Positions 45,745 to 57,999 of a stretch of DNA of 64,000 bases are shown piece after piece. This stretch comes from Whalleya microplaca (taxonomy: Eukaryota > Ascomycota > Sordariomycetes > Xylariales > Xylariaceae). The stretch is taken from NCBI GenBank assembly GCA_022497155.1, contig MU385721.1:434001-498000 (forward strand), written 5' to 3'. The translations under genes and the position numbers were made by a program. Below the pieces are notes generated by a model. The model was not told the origin of the DNA and did not search any database. It saw nothing but the letters and a program-made list of their open reading frames with translations. The first letter of the stretch is position 1; each line of letters begins with the position of its first letter.

Positions 45745-48092
45745 CCTTGGGGACTGTTTGTCGTGGTTATTGTCGGTATTCAGTCAACCAGTGGATGCTC
45801 GATCGAATGACAGGACGAGAGATATAGAACAGCCCTGGAGCAAAAAAGAAAAAATATTCAGAGAAATCGGGAGGTGACTCGGTACGTGTGTTTTTTCCCT
45901 GCTGCGCATTCACTGGCATGATAAGTATCTTGAATCCCTAATGTGACAATAGTGATCTCTCAATTTGGACGGCCATAATTGTTCCTATTGCTCCTGAAAC
46001 AATATAATCATATCAGAGTGAATGACGGAAGACGTAGTACGCTATTCGCTTCGTTTGCTACCAATCCAAATAGAGCTTGCAGGTATAAAATATAACGGAT
46101 CCAACAAGAGAAGCGATAAGATAGAAACGAGCTAGAGTGAATACCAATAGCGCTATTAGGAATGGAACCCAGCTCACTCTACGTAGCTACAATGGATGGT
46201 GGAGGTTGAGGTTATGTACAGGGGAGTTCTCTATCCGACCCCCTTTTCCCCTTCGCCCTCCCCCTTCCAACACGGAGCAGGATTAGAGCATTTTATGTTT
46301 TCTTATCCTGCGTCTTGGTAACTGCTTGGTAGCTGCTTATACTAGTAAGTGATTTTCTGGTACGTAGGCAGGACAATATGATGAGGTATTTTGCCAGCTA
46401 TTGTTCCTCGTTATACAGTCTAATTATATATAGATGCAAGCTAGCATAGATATAGTGCAGATGTTTTTTCCCAAAGGGCACTATACGTTATTTGGGATCC
46501 GAATCTTGGAGATATCCTAACAGGAGATGTAGGCCCCGAGGCTAGATTGAGGATTATATAGCACTCCAGATCAACTATGTACTTTTCCGCTTCAAGCAAG
46601 ACTTCACTTTATCTCATATGCATTGCTCAAGTAATGAAGGCCTTGTCACAGGCAATAGTGTCTTTTCGGTATAACTTCTCAACGGGGTAACTAGAACCAA
46701 ATTTTACACTCTAGTAATTAAAGTTTTTTTTACTTCATCAGTATGCGAGCTTTCGAGGCCGCTGTATACCCTTTTGCTGTTCTGAGTGAGGTTGACATTT
46801 GGCGTGAATAGGCGTCCTGCATGGCTTAGTAATCATCAATAAATCTAGTCTGATAAATATGCAGCAACCTTACCAGTTATCGACATATTATTGTGCCCTA
46901 TCTGAGCGATAGAATATGGGATACTGTAATTCAAGCTTTGGAGGGTATATAGCAAGTATCTATTCTTCGTTTTCTGCAGGGAATAATCAAGACCCTTTTT
47001 AGAACAATACTATGAAACAACAGTGTAGAAAAGAAATTTCAGGTATCATGGTTGCTCCGTTTTGTTACCCGAACGCCTTAATAACAAGATAACCCGCGTT
47101 TAGAAAGAAACTCCGGTGCCATTTTCATAATCACAACGCCTTCTAAGAAAACCATAGGTAGCCCAACACCCACCAACCCCCTAAGCCTTGCCATTAAACC
47201 TGGAACTCCCATATTAAAGCTAGCCTCAAAGCCAGCACACATGCAACCCAGAAGCCTGTATCCAAGCGCCTCGTGCTCGGTAGACGCAACATCCCTCATG
47301 GGATCTCTGTTCGGATTCCATGAGCAACAACTTCAATATAGGTCATCGGCTTTCGAGAGTATATCTATCTTGTCTCGCCGGGGCGTTTTGGTCTTGGTTG
47401 CGGCTCTGGCGGCTGTATTTCAGGAGGAGGAATCATGGTCGATACTTAGTAGGCTAGAGTACCTATTCGATATTTGCGTTTGGATTCTGTTGTGTTGGAT
47501 AGTATTGTTCAGTTCTATATAATACTATCTTAGTGATATACTGAATGGGAGACCGTGAAGAGAAATGGTAAATATCAAATGAAAAGAAGTGGAGCGGAAG
47601 GATTTATATAGATTTCTAGACGTAAACGGTAACCTGTGATGTTACAAATCTGAAAGTGACTCGAGGTCAGTTACCTCAGCTGGTGGCAAGCCACCTCTCT
47701 CTAGCGGAATACAAAGCGGAGTTCACTGAGATGTATAGATAGAATCAAGGCTATAGGCGTTGGTGACCCTTTATCTGCCCTGACACATATTGTGCCAACT
47801 GCATGGACTGCTGAGTCATCAAGTCATCTGATCACTTGGGAAGCAGACTGCCAACAAGTATCTGTTATTCTGGAAATATTGCTCACATTTGGTGGCGCAA
47901 AACCCCTATTTGTTTACCAACATCAATGTAGAGCATCTCCAACTATTGGTGAATTGGTGATCATGAATGGGGATAGTAGATCACGCCCAGTTTCCTGTCC
48001 CTGTAACAGAACTACCTAGGTACTAGATACACTTGTGATCATGACCCCTGCTCTCATCAATCTACCAGTGAGCCAAGCAAGTAATTGAGATC
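45745..48092. other. intergenic, gene-poor
   Basis: 2.3 kb with no gene I can support. A 73-codon minus frame (47078-47299) and a 93-codon plus frame (47241-47522) overlap head to head and have no recognised domain. Confidence 0.5.
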
Positions 48093-49595
48093 TCAAAGCT
48101 TCGAGAAAACGGTAGCGACCTCGCCACCCGTCTCGACAAGGGTGCTCTTGTTCCTGACCCAGGCCTCGAGCCCCCTCCTTCCATTCTCCACCCCCAGGCC
48201 GCTCTGCTTCCATCCACCAACCGCCATCTCGGCCGGTGACTCGCCCCACGTGTTGACCCAGGTGATACCAGCCTCGAGCTTCGAGATCACGTTGTGGCAT
48301 TGGTCGATATCCCGGCCCACCACACCAGCGGCCAGGCCTAGCTCCGTCGCGTTGGCGCGCTGAACCGCCTCATCAATGGTATCGTACGTCAAGATGCTCA
48401 TCACGGGCCCAAAGATCTCCTCCCGCACGATGGTCATGTTGTCCGTGCAATCCGTGAAGACGGTAGGTTGGATCCAGAAGCCATCCTTGAGCTCGGCCGG
48501 GAGGTTGGCAGGGGGTTCCGCCCCGCCGCACAGCAGCGTCGCTTTGTCCTCGTTGATGCCGCGGCGCACGTACTCCGAGACCTTGGCGTGGTGGGCTTTG
48601 CTGCTCAGCGGGCCGAAGTTGGTCGCGGCGGCGAAGAGGTCGCCCGCGCGGACGTATTGTATCTTCTCGAGGAGCGTGCTCTCGAACGCCTTCTTCATCG
48701 CGCGCGGGACGAACACCCGCGTCCCGTTCGTGCAGACCTGGCCGGTGCTGAAGAAGTTCGCCAGCATCGCCACGTCAACGGCCTGGTCCACCGCGGCGTC
48801 TGGGAGGACGACCAGGGGGCTCTTGCCGCCGAGTTCCATCGTCACGTATTTCATGCCCCCGGCCGCCGCGCCGGCGACTTTCTTCCCCGTGCTGACCTGC
48901 CCCGTAAAGCTGACCTTGGCAATGGCCGAGTGCTGGGTCAGGTAAGCTCCGACATCGCCGGCTCCATAGACGACATTGAAAACGCCATCCGGAAGCCCGG
49001 CTTCGCGGTAGATACCTGCGAGATATTCGGCATGCAGCGGCGTGAACTCGCTAGGCTTGTAGACCATGCAGTTTCCCGCAGCCAGACACGGCGCCGATTT
49101 CCACAGAGCGATCTGGATGGGATAATTCCACGCGCCAATGCCAGCACAGACGCCCAGGGGGTCCTTGGACGTGTAGACCATAGCCGAGGGCCGGAGACGG
49201 AACGATTCACCGTTTAACCCGCCGCTGGCTACCAAATTGGCGAAATACTCGAGCACATCGGCGCCTGTGACGATATCTACTGTCGACGTCTCCGAGTAGG
49301 GCTTGCCCGTGTCGAGGGTCTCTACTACTGCGAGCTCATGATTGTACTGACGCAATAGAGCAACGGCCTTCTGCAGGACACGTGCCCGTTCTATTGGAGG
49401 CGTGGCAGACCATGACGGGAACGCCGTCTGGGCAGACTGAATTGCAGCATCGATCGACTTGTGTGATGAGCTGTGTACCTTACACAAGGGCTTCCCGTCT
49501 GATGGGTTTATGGTTTCAATATGACCTGCAGATTCTGACGATGGCTGCGGCTGTCCCGCATAAAATGCGTGACGGTCCACCTCTATGCGAGCCAT
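48093..49595 (-). CDS. badA: betaine aldehyde dehydrogenase
   Basis: Intronless, 500 aa, full family length. Catalytic residues of the aldehyde dehydrogenase fold are all present: Asn157 in GAWNYP, Glu254 in ELGGKS and nucleophile Cys288 in GQVCTNG. EEIFGPV and the KxSGxGxENG-type motif (KQSGLGVENG) near the end also fit. It closely resembles enzymes oxidising betaine aldehyde to glycine betaine with NAD(P)+. The next gene, 1.09 kb away on the other strand, encodes a choline oxidase that makes that substrate, which strongly supports the assignment. No peroxisomal PTS1 is evident (C-terminus VFSKL resembles the SKL type: Ser-Lys-Leu is in fact the last tripeptide, so peroxisomal import is likely). 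The antisense 249-codon frame is a shadow. Confidence 0.93.
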   Translation of the reverse strand: MARIEVDRHAFYAGQPQPSSESAGHIETINPSDGKPLCKVHSSSHKSIDAAIQSAQTAFPSWSATPPIERARVLQKAVALLRQYNHELAVVETLDTGKPYSETSTVDIVTGADVLEYFANLVASGGLNGESFRLRPSAMVYTSKDPLGVCAGIGAWNYPIQIALWKSAPCLAAGNCMVYKPSEFTPLHAEYLAGIYREAGLPDGVFNVVYGAGDVGAYLTQHSAIAKVSFTGQVSTGKKVAGAAAGGMKYVTMELGGKSPLVVLPDAAVDQAVDVAMLANFFSTGQVCTNGTRVFVPRAMKKAFESTLLEKIQYVRAGDLFAAATNFGPLSSKAHHAKVSEYVRRGINEDKATLLCGGAEPPANLPAELKDGFWIQPTVFTDCTDNMTIVREEIFGPVMSILTYDTIDEAVQRANATELGLAAGVVGRDIDQCHNVISKLEAGITWVNTWGESPAEMAVGGWKQSGLGVENGRRGLEAWVRNKSTLVETGGEVATVFSKL

Positions 49596-50686
49596 GGTGC
49601 AGGAAACAGAGGCGTTTTTTTCAGATATTTAAATCGAATGATTTCGAGCAGAATATGGTTAATGCAATGTGGGTCCTCGATGTAAGTACGCAGTAAGAAA
49701 GACAACGACAATCGAGGTGTAGATATTCACTACTTCTTTGACAGGGTTTCTGCCCTTCAACGAAGGAGGGGAAACGTCCGTCGGATAGTAGCAATGAGCT
49801 TGGCTGACGGCTAGGTACTTCGTACGGTTCTGCTATCAGTCTAAATAGCTGGTTTATATCCACAAACAGCCGAGGCGACGTCACCCCAGGAACTACGTAG
49901 TCGTTGAGGTTCCTGTTACCTAAAACATCCGCCGTGGATCTAGGCGAACGTTGTATCTATCCGGCCGTCTCATCGGCGAATTCAGGCCGAAGTCAGGGAG
50001 CCGCTCTAGATTGCCTTGCCCACGATTGGTTAAAAAACCGGTCGTATATCACTAGCGCCCGTCAATCTTTGTCGGCCTTGCTATATACGTCCACACGTAC
50101 GCTCTTGAATGAAGGGGTTGGTGACTACGTAGGAGTAGACTAGCGTTTTGTTCGTGGAGAAAAATGATAAGCTGATGTTTATGCGGACTTTTTATCAAGA
50201 TAAGGATCGAATGTCGACAATCTCGAACGACGATTCGAACGGCCTTGCGTTAGATACTTTAGCCTTTCCCAACCGAGCTTAGATGTAAGCAGATCCCGTG
50301 CAGGCATGCCCGCCTTCGTGGGACACGAGTCGCGCGCAAGCCGCTTGAAGCCCGCTTGCCAGGCCAATGGATACACCGCTTTGCGTATCTAGGATGCCGC
50401 TTGCATTGCAATTGTGGGCCAATGGGTGGAAGGGCGAGGAGCTCAGCCAACACTGCGAAGCTTGACCGATTTCTGACCGGCTTGGCGCCTTGCAGCTGGA
50501 TCCCCCTTGGAAAAGACTTAAAAAGGCTCACAAGGTTTTATAATACACAGCTGGTTGCCACTAGCTAAGTACCGAAACTTAAATCTGAGGCCCGCGGCTC
50601 AGCTCATATATACAGTGAAACTTCTTTTCTTTGCTGACCATTACATACCGATCTACACGTAGAAGTGTTCTCTGCAGCAAAGCAAA
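49596..50686. promoter_or_regulatory. shared divergent promoter region of the betaine pair
   Basis: 1,091 bp between the two start codons, without a gene. TATATA at 50607-50612 lies 75-80 bp before the choline oxidase ATG. Short frames inside (49904-50143, 50259-50531) have no domain. Co-regulation of both genes by choline or nitrogen supply is inference from the layout. Confidence 0.55.
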
Positions 50687-52403
50687 ATGACTACCACTCA
50701 GCTCCCAGTGCCAGATGCAGACCAGTATGACTATGTCGTCATTGGCGGTGGCACAGCAGGCTGTGTCGTTGCCGCGCGGCTGGCCGAGTATCTTCCGCAC
50801 AAGAGAGTCCTTCTCATCGAGGCTGGTCCCAGTGACTTCATGGATGACCGTGTGCTTAACTTAAGACAATGGCTGAATCTGCTTGGCGGTGAGCTTGACT
50901 ATGATTACGGTACTACCGAGCAACCCAATGGTAAGTCTAGCTTGTTGTGTTAAAGTAGCACTCTTCTCACCATCGTAATCTGTAGGCAACTCGTTTATTA
51001 GACACTCACGGGCTAAGGTGCTGGGAGGTTGCTCATCGCACAATACCTTGATCTCCTTCAGACCCTTCGAGTATGACATGAAGATCTGGGAGTCCTTGGG
51101 AGCACGCGGCTGGACATTCCCCGTTTTCATGAAAGCGCTGGACAAATTGAAGAACACCATTCAGCCAGTCCACGCCAGACACCGCAACCAGCTATGCAAG
51201 GATTGGGTCAACGCCTGTAGCAAAGCATTGGACGTTCCGGTCATTGACGATTTCAACAAGCAAATCACGGAAACCGGATCCTTGAAGACTGGCGTTGGTT
51301 TCTTTTCAGTGAGCTACAACCCAGATGACGGAAGACGGTCGAGCGCATCCGTTGCGTACATCCATCCCCTCCTGAGAGGCGACGAGAAGCTGCCAAACCT
51401 CACGATCTTGACGGATGCGTGGGTCTCAAAAGTCAACGTCAGCGGTGATGAAGTAAGCAGCATTAGCCTGAAGCTCCAGGACGGCTCGTCGAGAAGCTTG
51501 AAGGCAAAGTCTGAGTTCATCCTGAGCGCGGGAGCAGTGGACACTCCTCGCCTCATGTTGCTATCAGGACTCGGACCCAAGAAGCAGCTCACGGACCTTG
51601 GCATTCCCGTGGTTCGCGACCTGCCTGGCGTTGGTGAGAACCTGCAGGACCACCCCGAAAGTATTATCATGTGGGAGTTGAATAAGCCCGTTCCGCAAAA
51701 CCAAACGACCATGGACTCCGACGCAGGTATCTTCTTGCGTCGCGAGGCGCCCGGAGCGGGAGCCAAGAAGTCGGCTGCCAATCCGCTGGGCATCTCCGAC
51801 GGTGATATCGCCGATTCTATGATGCACTGCTACCAGATTCCTTTCACCCTCAATACCCTGCGGTTAGGGTACCCCGATATCCCAGATGGCTACGCTTTCT
51901 GCATGACACCAAATATCCCGCGCCCCCGCTCGCGAGGCCGCTTGTACCTCACATCCGCGGACCCCAACGTCAAGCCCGCCCTTGATTTCCGGTACTTCAC
52001 GGACCCAGAAGGCTACGATGCGGCGACGCTTGTCTTCGGCATGCGGGCGGCACGCAAAGTCGCAGAGCAGGCCCCTTTCAAGGACTGGATCAAGAAAGAG
52101 GTCGCACCTGGGCCGAACGTGCAATCCGACGAGGACTTGAGCCACTATGCGCGCAAGGCGGCTCACACGGTCTATCACCCCTCGGGCACGACCCGGATGG
52201 GTGATGTGAAGACGGACGAGCTGGCGGTGGTCGATGAGAAGTTGAAGGTGAAGGGGTTCAAGAACCTGCGTATTGTGGACGCGGGTGTGTTCCCAACTAT
52301 CCCCACCATCAACCCCATGGTGACAGTGCTTGGTGTCGCCGAGAGGGCGGCGGAATTGATTGTGCAGGATGCCGAGCCTCAGAAGGAGAGAGCTCGACTA
52401 TGA
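50687..52403 (+). CDS. codA: choline oxidase (GMC flavoenzyme)
   Basis: Two exons: 50687-50930 and 50986-52403 (553 aa); 55-bp intron GTAAGT...TGTAG, phase 1. FAD-binding GxGxxG ([15 protein letters not shown], 17-31), then [15 protein letters not shown] with His100 at the site of the covalent FAD-histidine in choline oxidase; choline dehydrogenases have GGSSSIN-type motifs here instead. GMC signatures follow: [28 protein letters not shown]; the catalytic His479 ([10 protein letters not shown]) and Asn524 ([10 protein letters not shown]) match the choline oxidase active site. It oxidises choline via betaine aldehyde to glycine betaine with O2, giving H2O2. The C-terminus ends ARL, a PTS1-like tripeptide, so a peroxisomal site is likely, matching its partner. 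Confidence 0.92.
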
Positions 52404-53043
52404 TCTATCTTACTTCGTACTCCCATGCGTGAGAAACGTCTGGGCCCATGTATTCACGGTAGCTTTAGCCAGTTCCAAAACACCTGTAGGATCACTTGTC
52501 GCATATCTGCAGCCATATGTTTTTTCATAGCTTGTGAGAGAAGCAACTAAACTCCTTGTTATTCGTACATACATGTACTTCTCGTCAGCAAATAGAGAAA
52601 TGCAGCATGTACAAATTCAACGAGAATATCTAGAAAGAGACATATTGCAGAACTGTCTCATAACATCATACACTTGTATGATGAGGAGATATCAAAGTGA
52701 GAATGTCCTCAAGAACTAATTTTGAAGCTCGAAATTGTGCGGTTGAGCTTAGCTAATAATAGTTGTAGTGAAAGCCATACCGAGGTAGGTTTCAGGTGCT
52801 CGACATTGATTCAGCTTAAGGTACAGAATATACGGAGTACCTACATAAGTTATAGGGTCGGTGTATTCCGTACATGTAAGTACCCAGGTACTGTACCTGC
52901 AGCTTGAAGGCGGTGAAGCCCGGTCGCAGCCATATTCCGGCAGAATTCCCCGCCAGTCCAACTTGTTTTTCTTTTGACATTTGCAAGGCGCATCCAGTTC
53001 GAGTACACAATTTGTCAAGTCTTTCGACAGGACCCAATTCGCA
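52404..53043. other. intergenic spacer
   Basis: 3' side of the choline oxidase gene and DBP4 promoter; no gene. Confidence 0.6.
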
Positions 53044-55526
53044 ATGCCGGCTGCTCGTATAAGTCAACGTGCGCCCCAAAAACCGCATAATACCAAAATA
53101 GAGTCCAAATCATGGAAGAGAAAGCGGGAACAAGAGGACCTCGAGAAACTTCAAAAAGCTGTTGATGATTTTGTAGGCGCAACTTTTCTTCAAGTAACTA
53201 TATATACTATTCCCAAGCTAACGATATCTTCTTTGCCTAGAATCCGAAGTCAGAGGACACGGCCAAATTCTCGACTCTCCCCCTTTCGAAACCTACCGCC
53301 TCCGGACTCGAAGCCTCACATTTCCAGAACCTCACCGATGTCCAGGCGAAAACAATACCCCTCGGCTTGAAGGGCAAGGATATCCTCGGCGCCGCGAAGA
53401 CCGGCTCTGGCAAGACCCTCGCTTTTCTTGTCCCGGTCCTCGAAAGGCTATACCGCGCACGATGGAGCGAATACGATGGGCTAGGTGCGATGATCATATC
53501 GCCTACCCGCGAACTTGCAGTTCAGATATTTGAGGTGCTGCGCAAGATCGGAAGGTATCACACCTTCTCTGCCGGTCTCGTCATTGGAGGCAAGAGTCTG
53601 CGTGAGGAGGCAGAACGGTTGGGCAGGATGAACATTTTAGTCTGTACGCCAGGGCGCATGCTGCAGCACCTCGACCAAACCGCCGGTTTCGACGTCGACA
53701 ATCTGCAGATTATGGTCCTCGACGAGGCGGACCGAATAATGGATCTCGGCTTTCAGTCCGCGGTCGATTCACTCGTCGAGCATCTCCCCAAATCACGACA
53801 AACGATGCTCTTCAGTGCGACACAGAGTAAGAAGGTCTCGGATCTAGCGAGACTCAGCCTGAAGGATCCTGAATATGTAGCTGTCCACGAGGCCGCGGCA
53901 GCAGCAACACCGACGACTCTAACGCAACATTACCTGGTCACACCGCTAGCGGAACAGATGGACACGTTGTACGGTTTCATAAAGACAAATCTCAAGAGCA
54001 AAATGATTGTATTTCTATCATCAGGGAAACAGGTCAGATTCGTGTACGAGAGCTTTCGCCACTTGCAACCCGGTATTCCGCTATTACATCTACATGGGCG
54101 ACAAAAGCAGGTGGCAAGATTAGAGATCACATCGAGGTTTGCCGCAGCCAAGTACTCGTGTCTCTTTGCCACCGATGTCGTTGCGCGTGGTGTGGACTTT
54201 CCTGCCGTAGATTGGGTAGTGCAGATGGACTGCCCCGAGGACGTCGATACATATATCCACAGAGTCGGACGGACGGCGCGCTACGAGAGAAACGGCAAGG
54301 CTGTTTTATTCCTGGATCCGAGCGAGGAGGAAGGTATGCTCAAGCGATTAGAGGCGCGCAAAGTGCCCATGCACAAGGTCAATGTGCGAGAAAAGAAAAA
54401 GCAGAACATCCAGAACCAGATTCAAAACATGTGTTTCCAGAATCCGGATCTCAAGTATCTGGGCCAGAAAGCCTTTGTCAGCTACGCTCGTTCCATCTAC
54501 CTTCAAAAGGACAAGGAGATATTCAACATCCACAAACTCGACCTAGATGCATATGCTGCCAGCCTGGGGCTTCCCGGCGCGCCGCAAATCAAGTTCCACA
54601 AGGGTGAAGATGCCAAGAAGCTGAAGAATGCGCCTCGTGCAGGATTCTCTAGCGACTCAGACTCGGAGTTCGACCCTGACAAGAAGCCGAAGAAGAAGAA
54701 GGGCGAGGTGCGGACGAAATACGATCGCATGTTCGAGCGGACGAACCAGGATGTTCTGACGAGTCATTACACCAACCTAATTGGTGACGAGCAACAGAAC
54801 GCAGATGGTGAAGAGAACGACGATCAAGACTTCCTTTCTGTGAAGCGCGTCCTGCAAAATGACGAGCTCGACGAAGAGGGGGATAACAAGTTAGCTCCCG
54901 GAACCAAGATCATCTCGGGACTGGGCGGCGAGGAGCCCTTCGTGGTGGACTCGAAGCGCAGAGAGAAGATGCTCAAGTCCAAAAAGCAGATGCTTAAATT
55001 CAAGGGCAAGGGCGACAAGGTGGTCTTCGACGATGACGGGGTCGCGCATCACCCGTACAGAATCAAGGACGAGGAAGACTTCATACAAGATGGTTCCGCC
55101 GAGGCGCAACGGCAGAAATTCGTCGAGGACGAAGCGGTCCGCGTCAAGGAGGCCGATATCAGCGATAAGCAACTCCTCAGAGAAAGACGGCGGGAGAAGA
55201 AGGCGAAGCGGAAGGCGAGGGAGGCCATGGAGAACGACGAGCAAGCGGGTGGTAAGGACCCCAGCCTCGCGGCCCCTGATGATGGGGAAGATCCCCTGGC
55301 GCTCCTGGCTTCTTTGCCGATGGCAGGGGGGAAGACGGGAAGTGAGTCGGAGGAAGAGGAGAGGCGTCCGAAGAAGAAGACGAAGAAGTGGTTCCAGGAT
55401 GATTCTGAAGAGGAGGGGGAGAAGGCTAAGAGCAAGAAAGGCAAGGGGAAGATCATTGAGGTTGCGGATGAACCTGATACCCTGGAAGATTACGAGGCAC
55501 TGGCGGCTGGTCTACTTAATGACTAG
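53044..55526 (+). CDS. DBP4: ATP-dependent RNA helicase Dbp4
   Basis: Two exons: 53044-53172 and 53241-55526 (804 aa); 68-bp intron (GTAGGC...CCTAG) joins KAVDDF to [20 protein letters not shown]-box motifs in order: Q motif (FSTLPLS...[10 protein letters not shown]), motif I AKTGSGKT (95-102), PTRELA, TPGRM, DEAD (204-207), SAT (235-237), then ARGVDFP and HRVGRTAR. The post-helicase stretch ([40 protein letters not shown]) is diagnostic of Dbp4/HCA4. The acidic/basic C-terminal half with Lys-rich tracts is nucleolar-type. Dbp4 acts in 18S rRNA processing, releasing U14 snoRNA from pre-ribosomes. In-frame TTG/GTG codons inside are not starts. Confidence 0.96.
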
Positions 55527-56770
55527 GTTGAGCTTGATATCCTATACTATTATCAAATCTGTATATTTTAATAGTATCTTGATACGCCAATTTCAAACCA
55601 TAACCGCAAAATATAGGATACCCTTCAATTATCCCAAAACATTATTCCAGAACACAACTCACATTGCAAGGTGCAGTATCAGCTTGGCCCGAGATTCGGA
55701 GTATGGCGTACTTAATCAATCCAACATGGTGTTCCGGCGGAAAGATACAGCTTATACTACCAAGCGTAACGTAACGAGGATGAGGTGGAAATGTGGCTGT
55801 AATACTATGTTGAGACTAACACCGTTATGTTTCTCAATAAGGAAAGCTTCTCTCAAACAATGTAATAGAATAGACGGTGAGTTATCTGGGAGCCTTCAGC
55901 ATAAAATATTTCTTACCTTTCTCAAAGTGAGTTGAGGCCAACATTAGTCGATCTATAATTCATGAGTAAGATTTAACTGAAACTTTCTTATCCCTCATCT
56001 CTCTTTAGCTAGGTTTACGCAGAGCAGATTCGGGACTGATTAAGTGAAGCGAAATGTTGTGTTGGATATCCGTCTCAGTGTTAAGCCGTGCTACGAAGAA
56101 GCAATGGTTAGGTACGAGCAAACTGAATATCAGTGACTTATGATCAGCTTCCTAGGGACGGACGAAAGGATTATTGAAACCCGAAACAGCATTGTGCTGC
56201 TTATACAAATCCACATTATAAGTAACCATCACACGATTTACTAAAGGGGTTCCAGTATGAAGTCAGAGGTGCTGTAAGCCCTATATGGCTATGCTGTGTC
56301 CATAAGATAAGGAGCAGAGTGGAACAAGACCAGTATGTATGTACCCATTTGTTGGCTCTCTTAAGTTCCATGTGGTTCAGTTATCAGAGAACTTATTATT
56401 TAACGATTATGTTGTAGTCCAACCCCTTTTTGAGTCAAAAAAAGAGGCCGAGAGCTTGGCTATCTCACCATAATTGTACAGACAGACAGAAGAGCAAACG
56501 TATGTAAATTGAGGTAGAGTAATATTACCCGCTGCCGACACTTGGCGCATCTGTGGTGGAAACTCCGCAATGCCCGAATGATCCATGACATGTGACACGA
56601 AGGTTGACCCAGGCTGCCAGGTCTTAGGTAGGTGTAGCCAAGCTTCATATCTGGGTGAAGGCAAGTGTACATACATACATATGTAAGATAGGTATACCTA
56701 GGTATATACCGCAGACTTTCGACAATTTCAAAGCTTGGCGGACCCACTTATTATAGGCCTAAGCTGCTTA
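55527..56770. other. spacer leading into the AT-rich island
   Basis: 3' side of DBP4; no gene. Base composition changes abruptly at about 56,745-56,800, where the RIP-type DNA begins. Confidence 0.6.
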
Positions 56771-56779
56771 TAGCCTAAT

Positions 56780-57800
56780 ATATAGTCAAAGCTTAAACTC
56801 TATTTGCAACCTTAATACTTAGTTACTTATATAATAACTATTTAACTAACTAAGTATTTAGTTAAACCAGTTATTATATATGTCCTGCTGCCTATTATAC
56901 TCCTTTAATTTAGCTACTAAAACTGCTTTAGTACTACTATAAGGCAGCCTTTTCTCTTTATACATTTATGATAATACCTTATTAGTCTTTTTATATAAAG
57001 GACTAAAAGGTATAATTAACGCCTCCTTTATTAACTCCTTTTAATCGTAATTTATAAAACCCGGCTTAGGCCTATATATAATGTCTATAAAATTAACTTC
57101 AGTTAAATTATTAACTAAAGTTAAGTTTTAAAAAGCCTTTCGTAAGTCTTTGTATTATTATAAACTAAGACCTTTTATTTTTATAAAATAATCTTTTAAC
57201 GAATTAAGTCTTATAAAGATTCCGGTTTATTTAAACTTTTTTTAAATAAAACATATATAGTAAAGTTCTTTAAGTCGTATAACAACTTGTGTAATTATAA
57301 TAGCTATTTTAACTCGTTAATTAAAAATTAATAACGGAAGAAAAGACTCTCCTAAATTTTTATACCTTTAAACTCTCTTTTTAAGCCATATATCGTTAAA
57401 CTCTCTTAGTAATTGTTTAACTACTTTATTTAAGGAAGTATTTAAAACTTAAAAATAACTAGTCATTTTTTTAAAAATTATAACGGGTAACGTAGTTATA
57501 GACTTTAAAGACTCTTTAATATTAAAAGTATTATAAAACGTTACTATATCCATTATTAATAAAGTCTTTTTGTCTTAAGTATAATCTTTAAGTTCGGTAT
57601 TAATCCATTAAGTTATAAGCTCTTTATTATTATAAGCAGTTTCGTTAAATTTAACTGTAACTTTAGGAAGGTATAACTTAAACTCTTCTGTATACTTAAA
57701 GTTATTAACTTTATAAAATATTAATTTAGGCTTAAAAAAAGTCCCTTCGGCTATTATATATAAAACTAAAGTAGTTTGTTTTTTATTTTAACCACTTTTA
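56780..57800 (-). mobile_element. RIP-degraded pogo-type DNA transposon fragment
   Basis: Minus-strand frames retain pieces of a DDE superfamily endonuclease: TLVLYIIAEGTFFKPKLIF (about 57785-57729), FNETAYNNKELIT with WINTELKDYT and KKTLLIMDIVTFYN (about 57650-57520; the MD is a catalytic Asp position), and LNTSLNKVVKQLLREF (about 57455-57398), the conserved LQPLD-like tail of pogo/Fot-type transposases. Stops are frequent, mostly where TGG or CAA/CAG codons are expected. Ends and inverted repeats were not found. Confidence 0.7.
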
Positions 57801-57828
57801 TTATAATGGGCTATGTTATAGTAGGAAA

Positions 57829-57891
57829 TATCGGCGATTATAAGCCGATATGGCAGTATAGCTCTCGAGAGTTAGTATAAATGCTCTCGAG
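57829..57891. repeat. short hairpin and direct-repeat cluster inside the island
   Basis: TATCGGC (57829-57835) pairs with GCCGATA (57844-57850) across an 8-base loop; GCTCTCGAG occurs twice in direct order (57861-57869 and 57883-57891) around a TATAAAT. It lies between the two dead transposons and may be an LTR or terminal-repeat remnant. Confidence 0.5.
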
Positions 57892-57999
57892 CTATATCGA
57901 TATACCTTTTTAATTTTCTTTTTTTCTTTAGTTAAAAAATAAATACTTATTTGGTATTATAAAATTATATTTTAGCGTAACGGCTTTTTATATATTTTT

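Noticed and set aside
47078..47299. 73-codon minus-strand frame (MRDVASTEHEALGYRLLG...)
   Set aside because: Somewhat protein-like and hydrophobic, but no family, no promoter signal and an upstream in-frame stop; overlaps another frame. Too weak to call.
48468..49217. 249-codon plus-strand frame
   Set aside because: Exact antisense of the betaine aldehyde dehydrogenase gene; Arg/Ala-rich composition is a GC-rich codon shadow.
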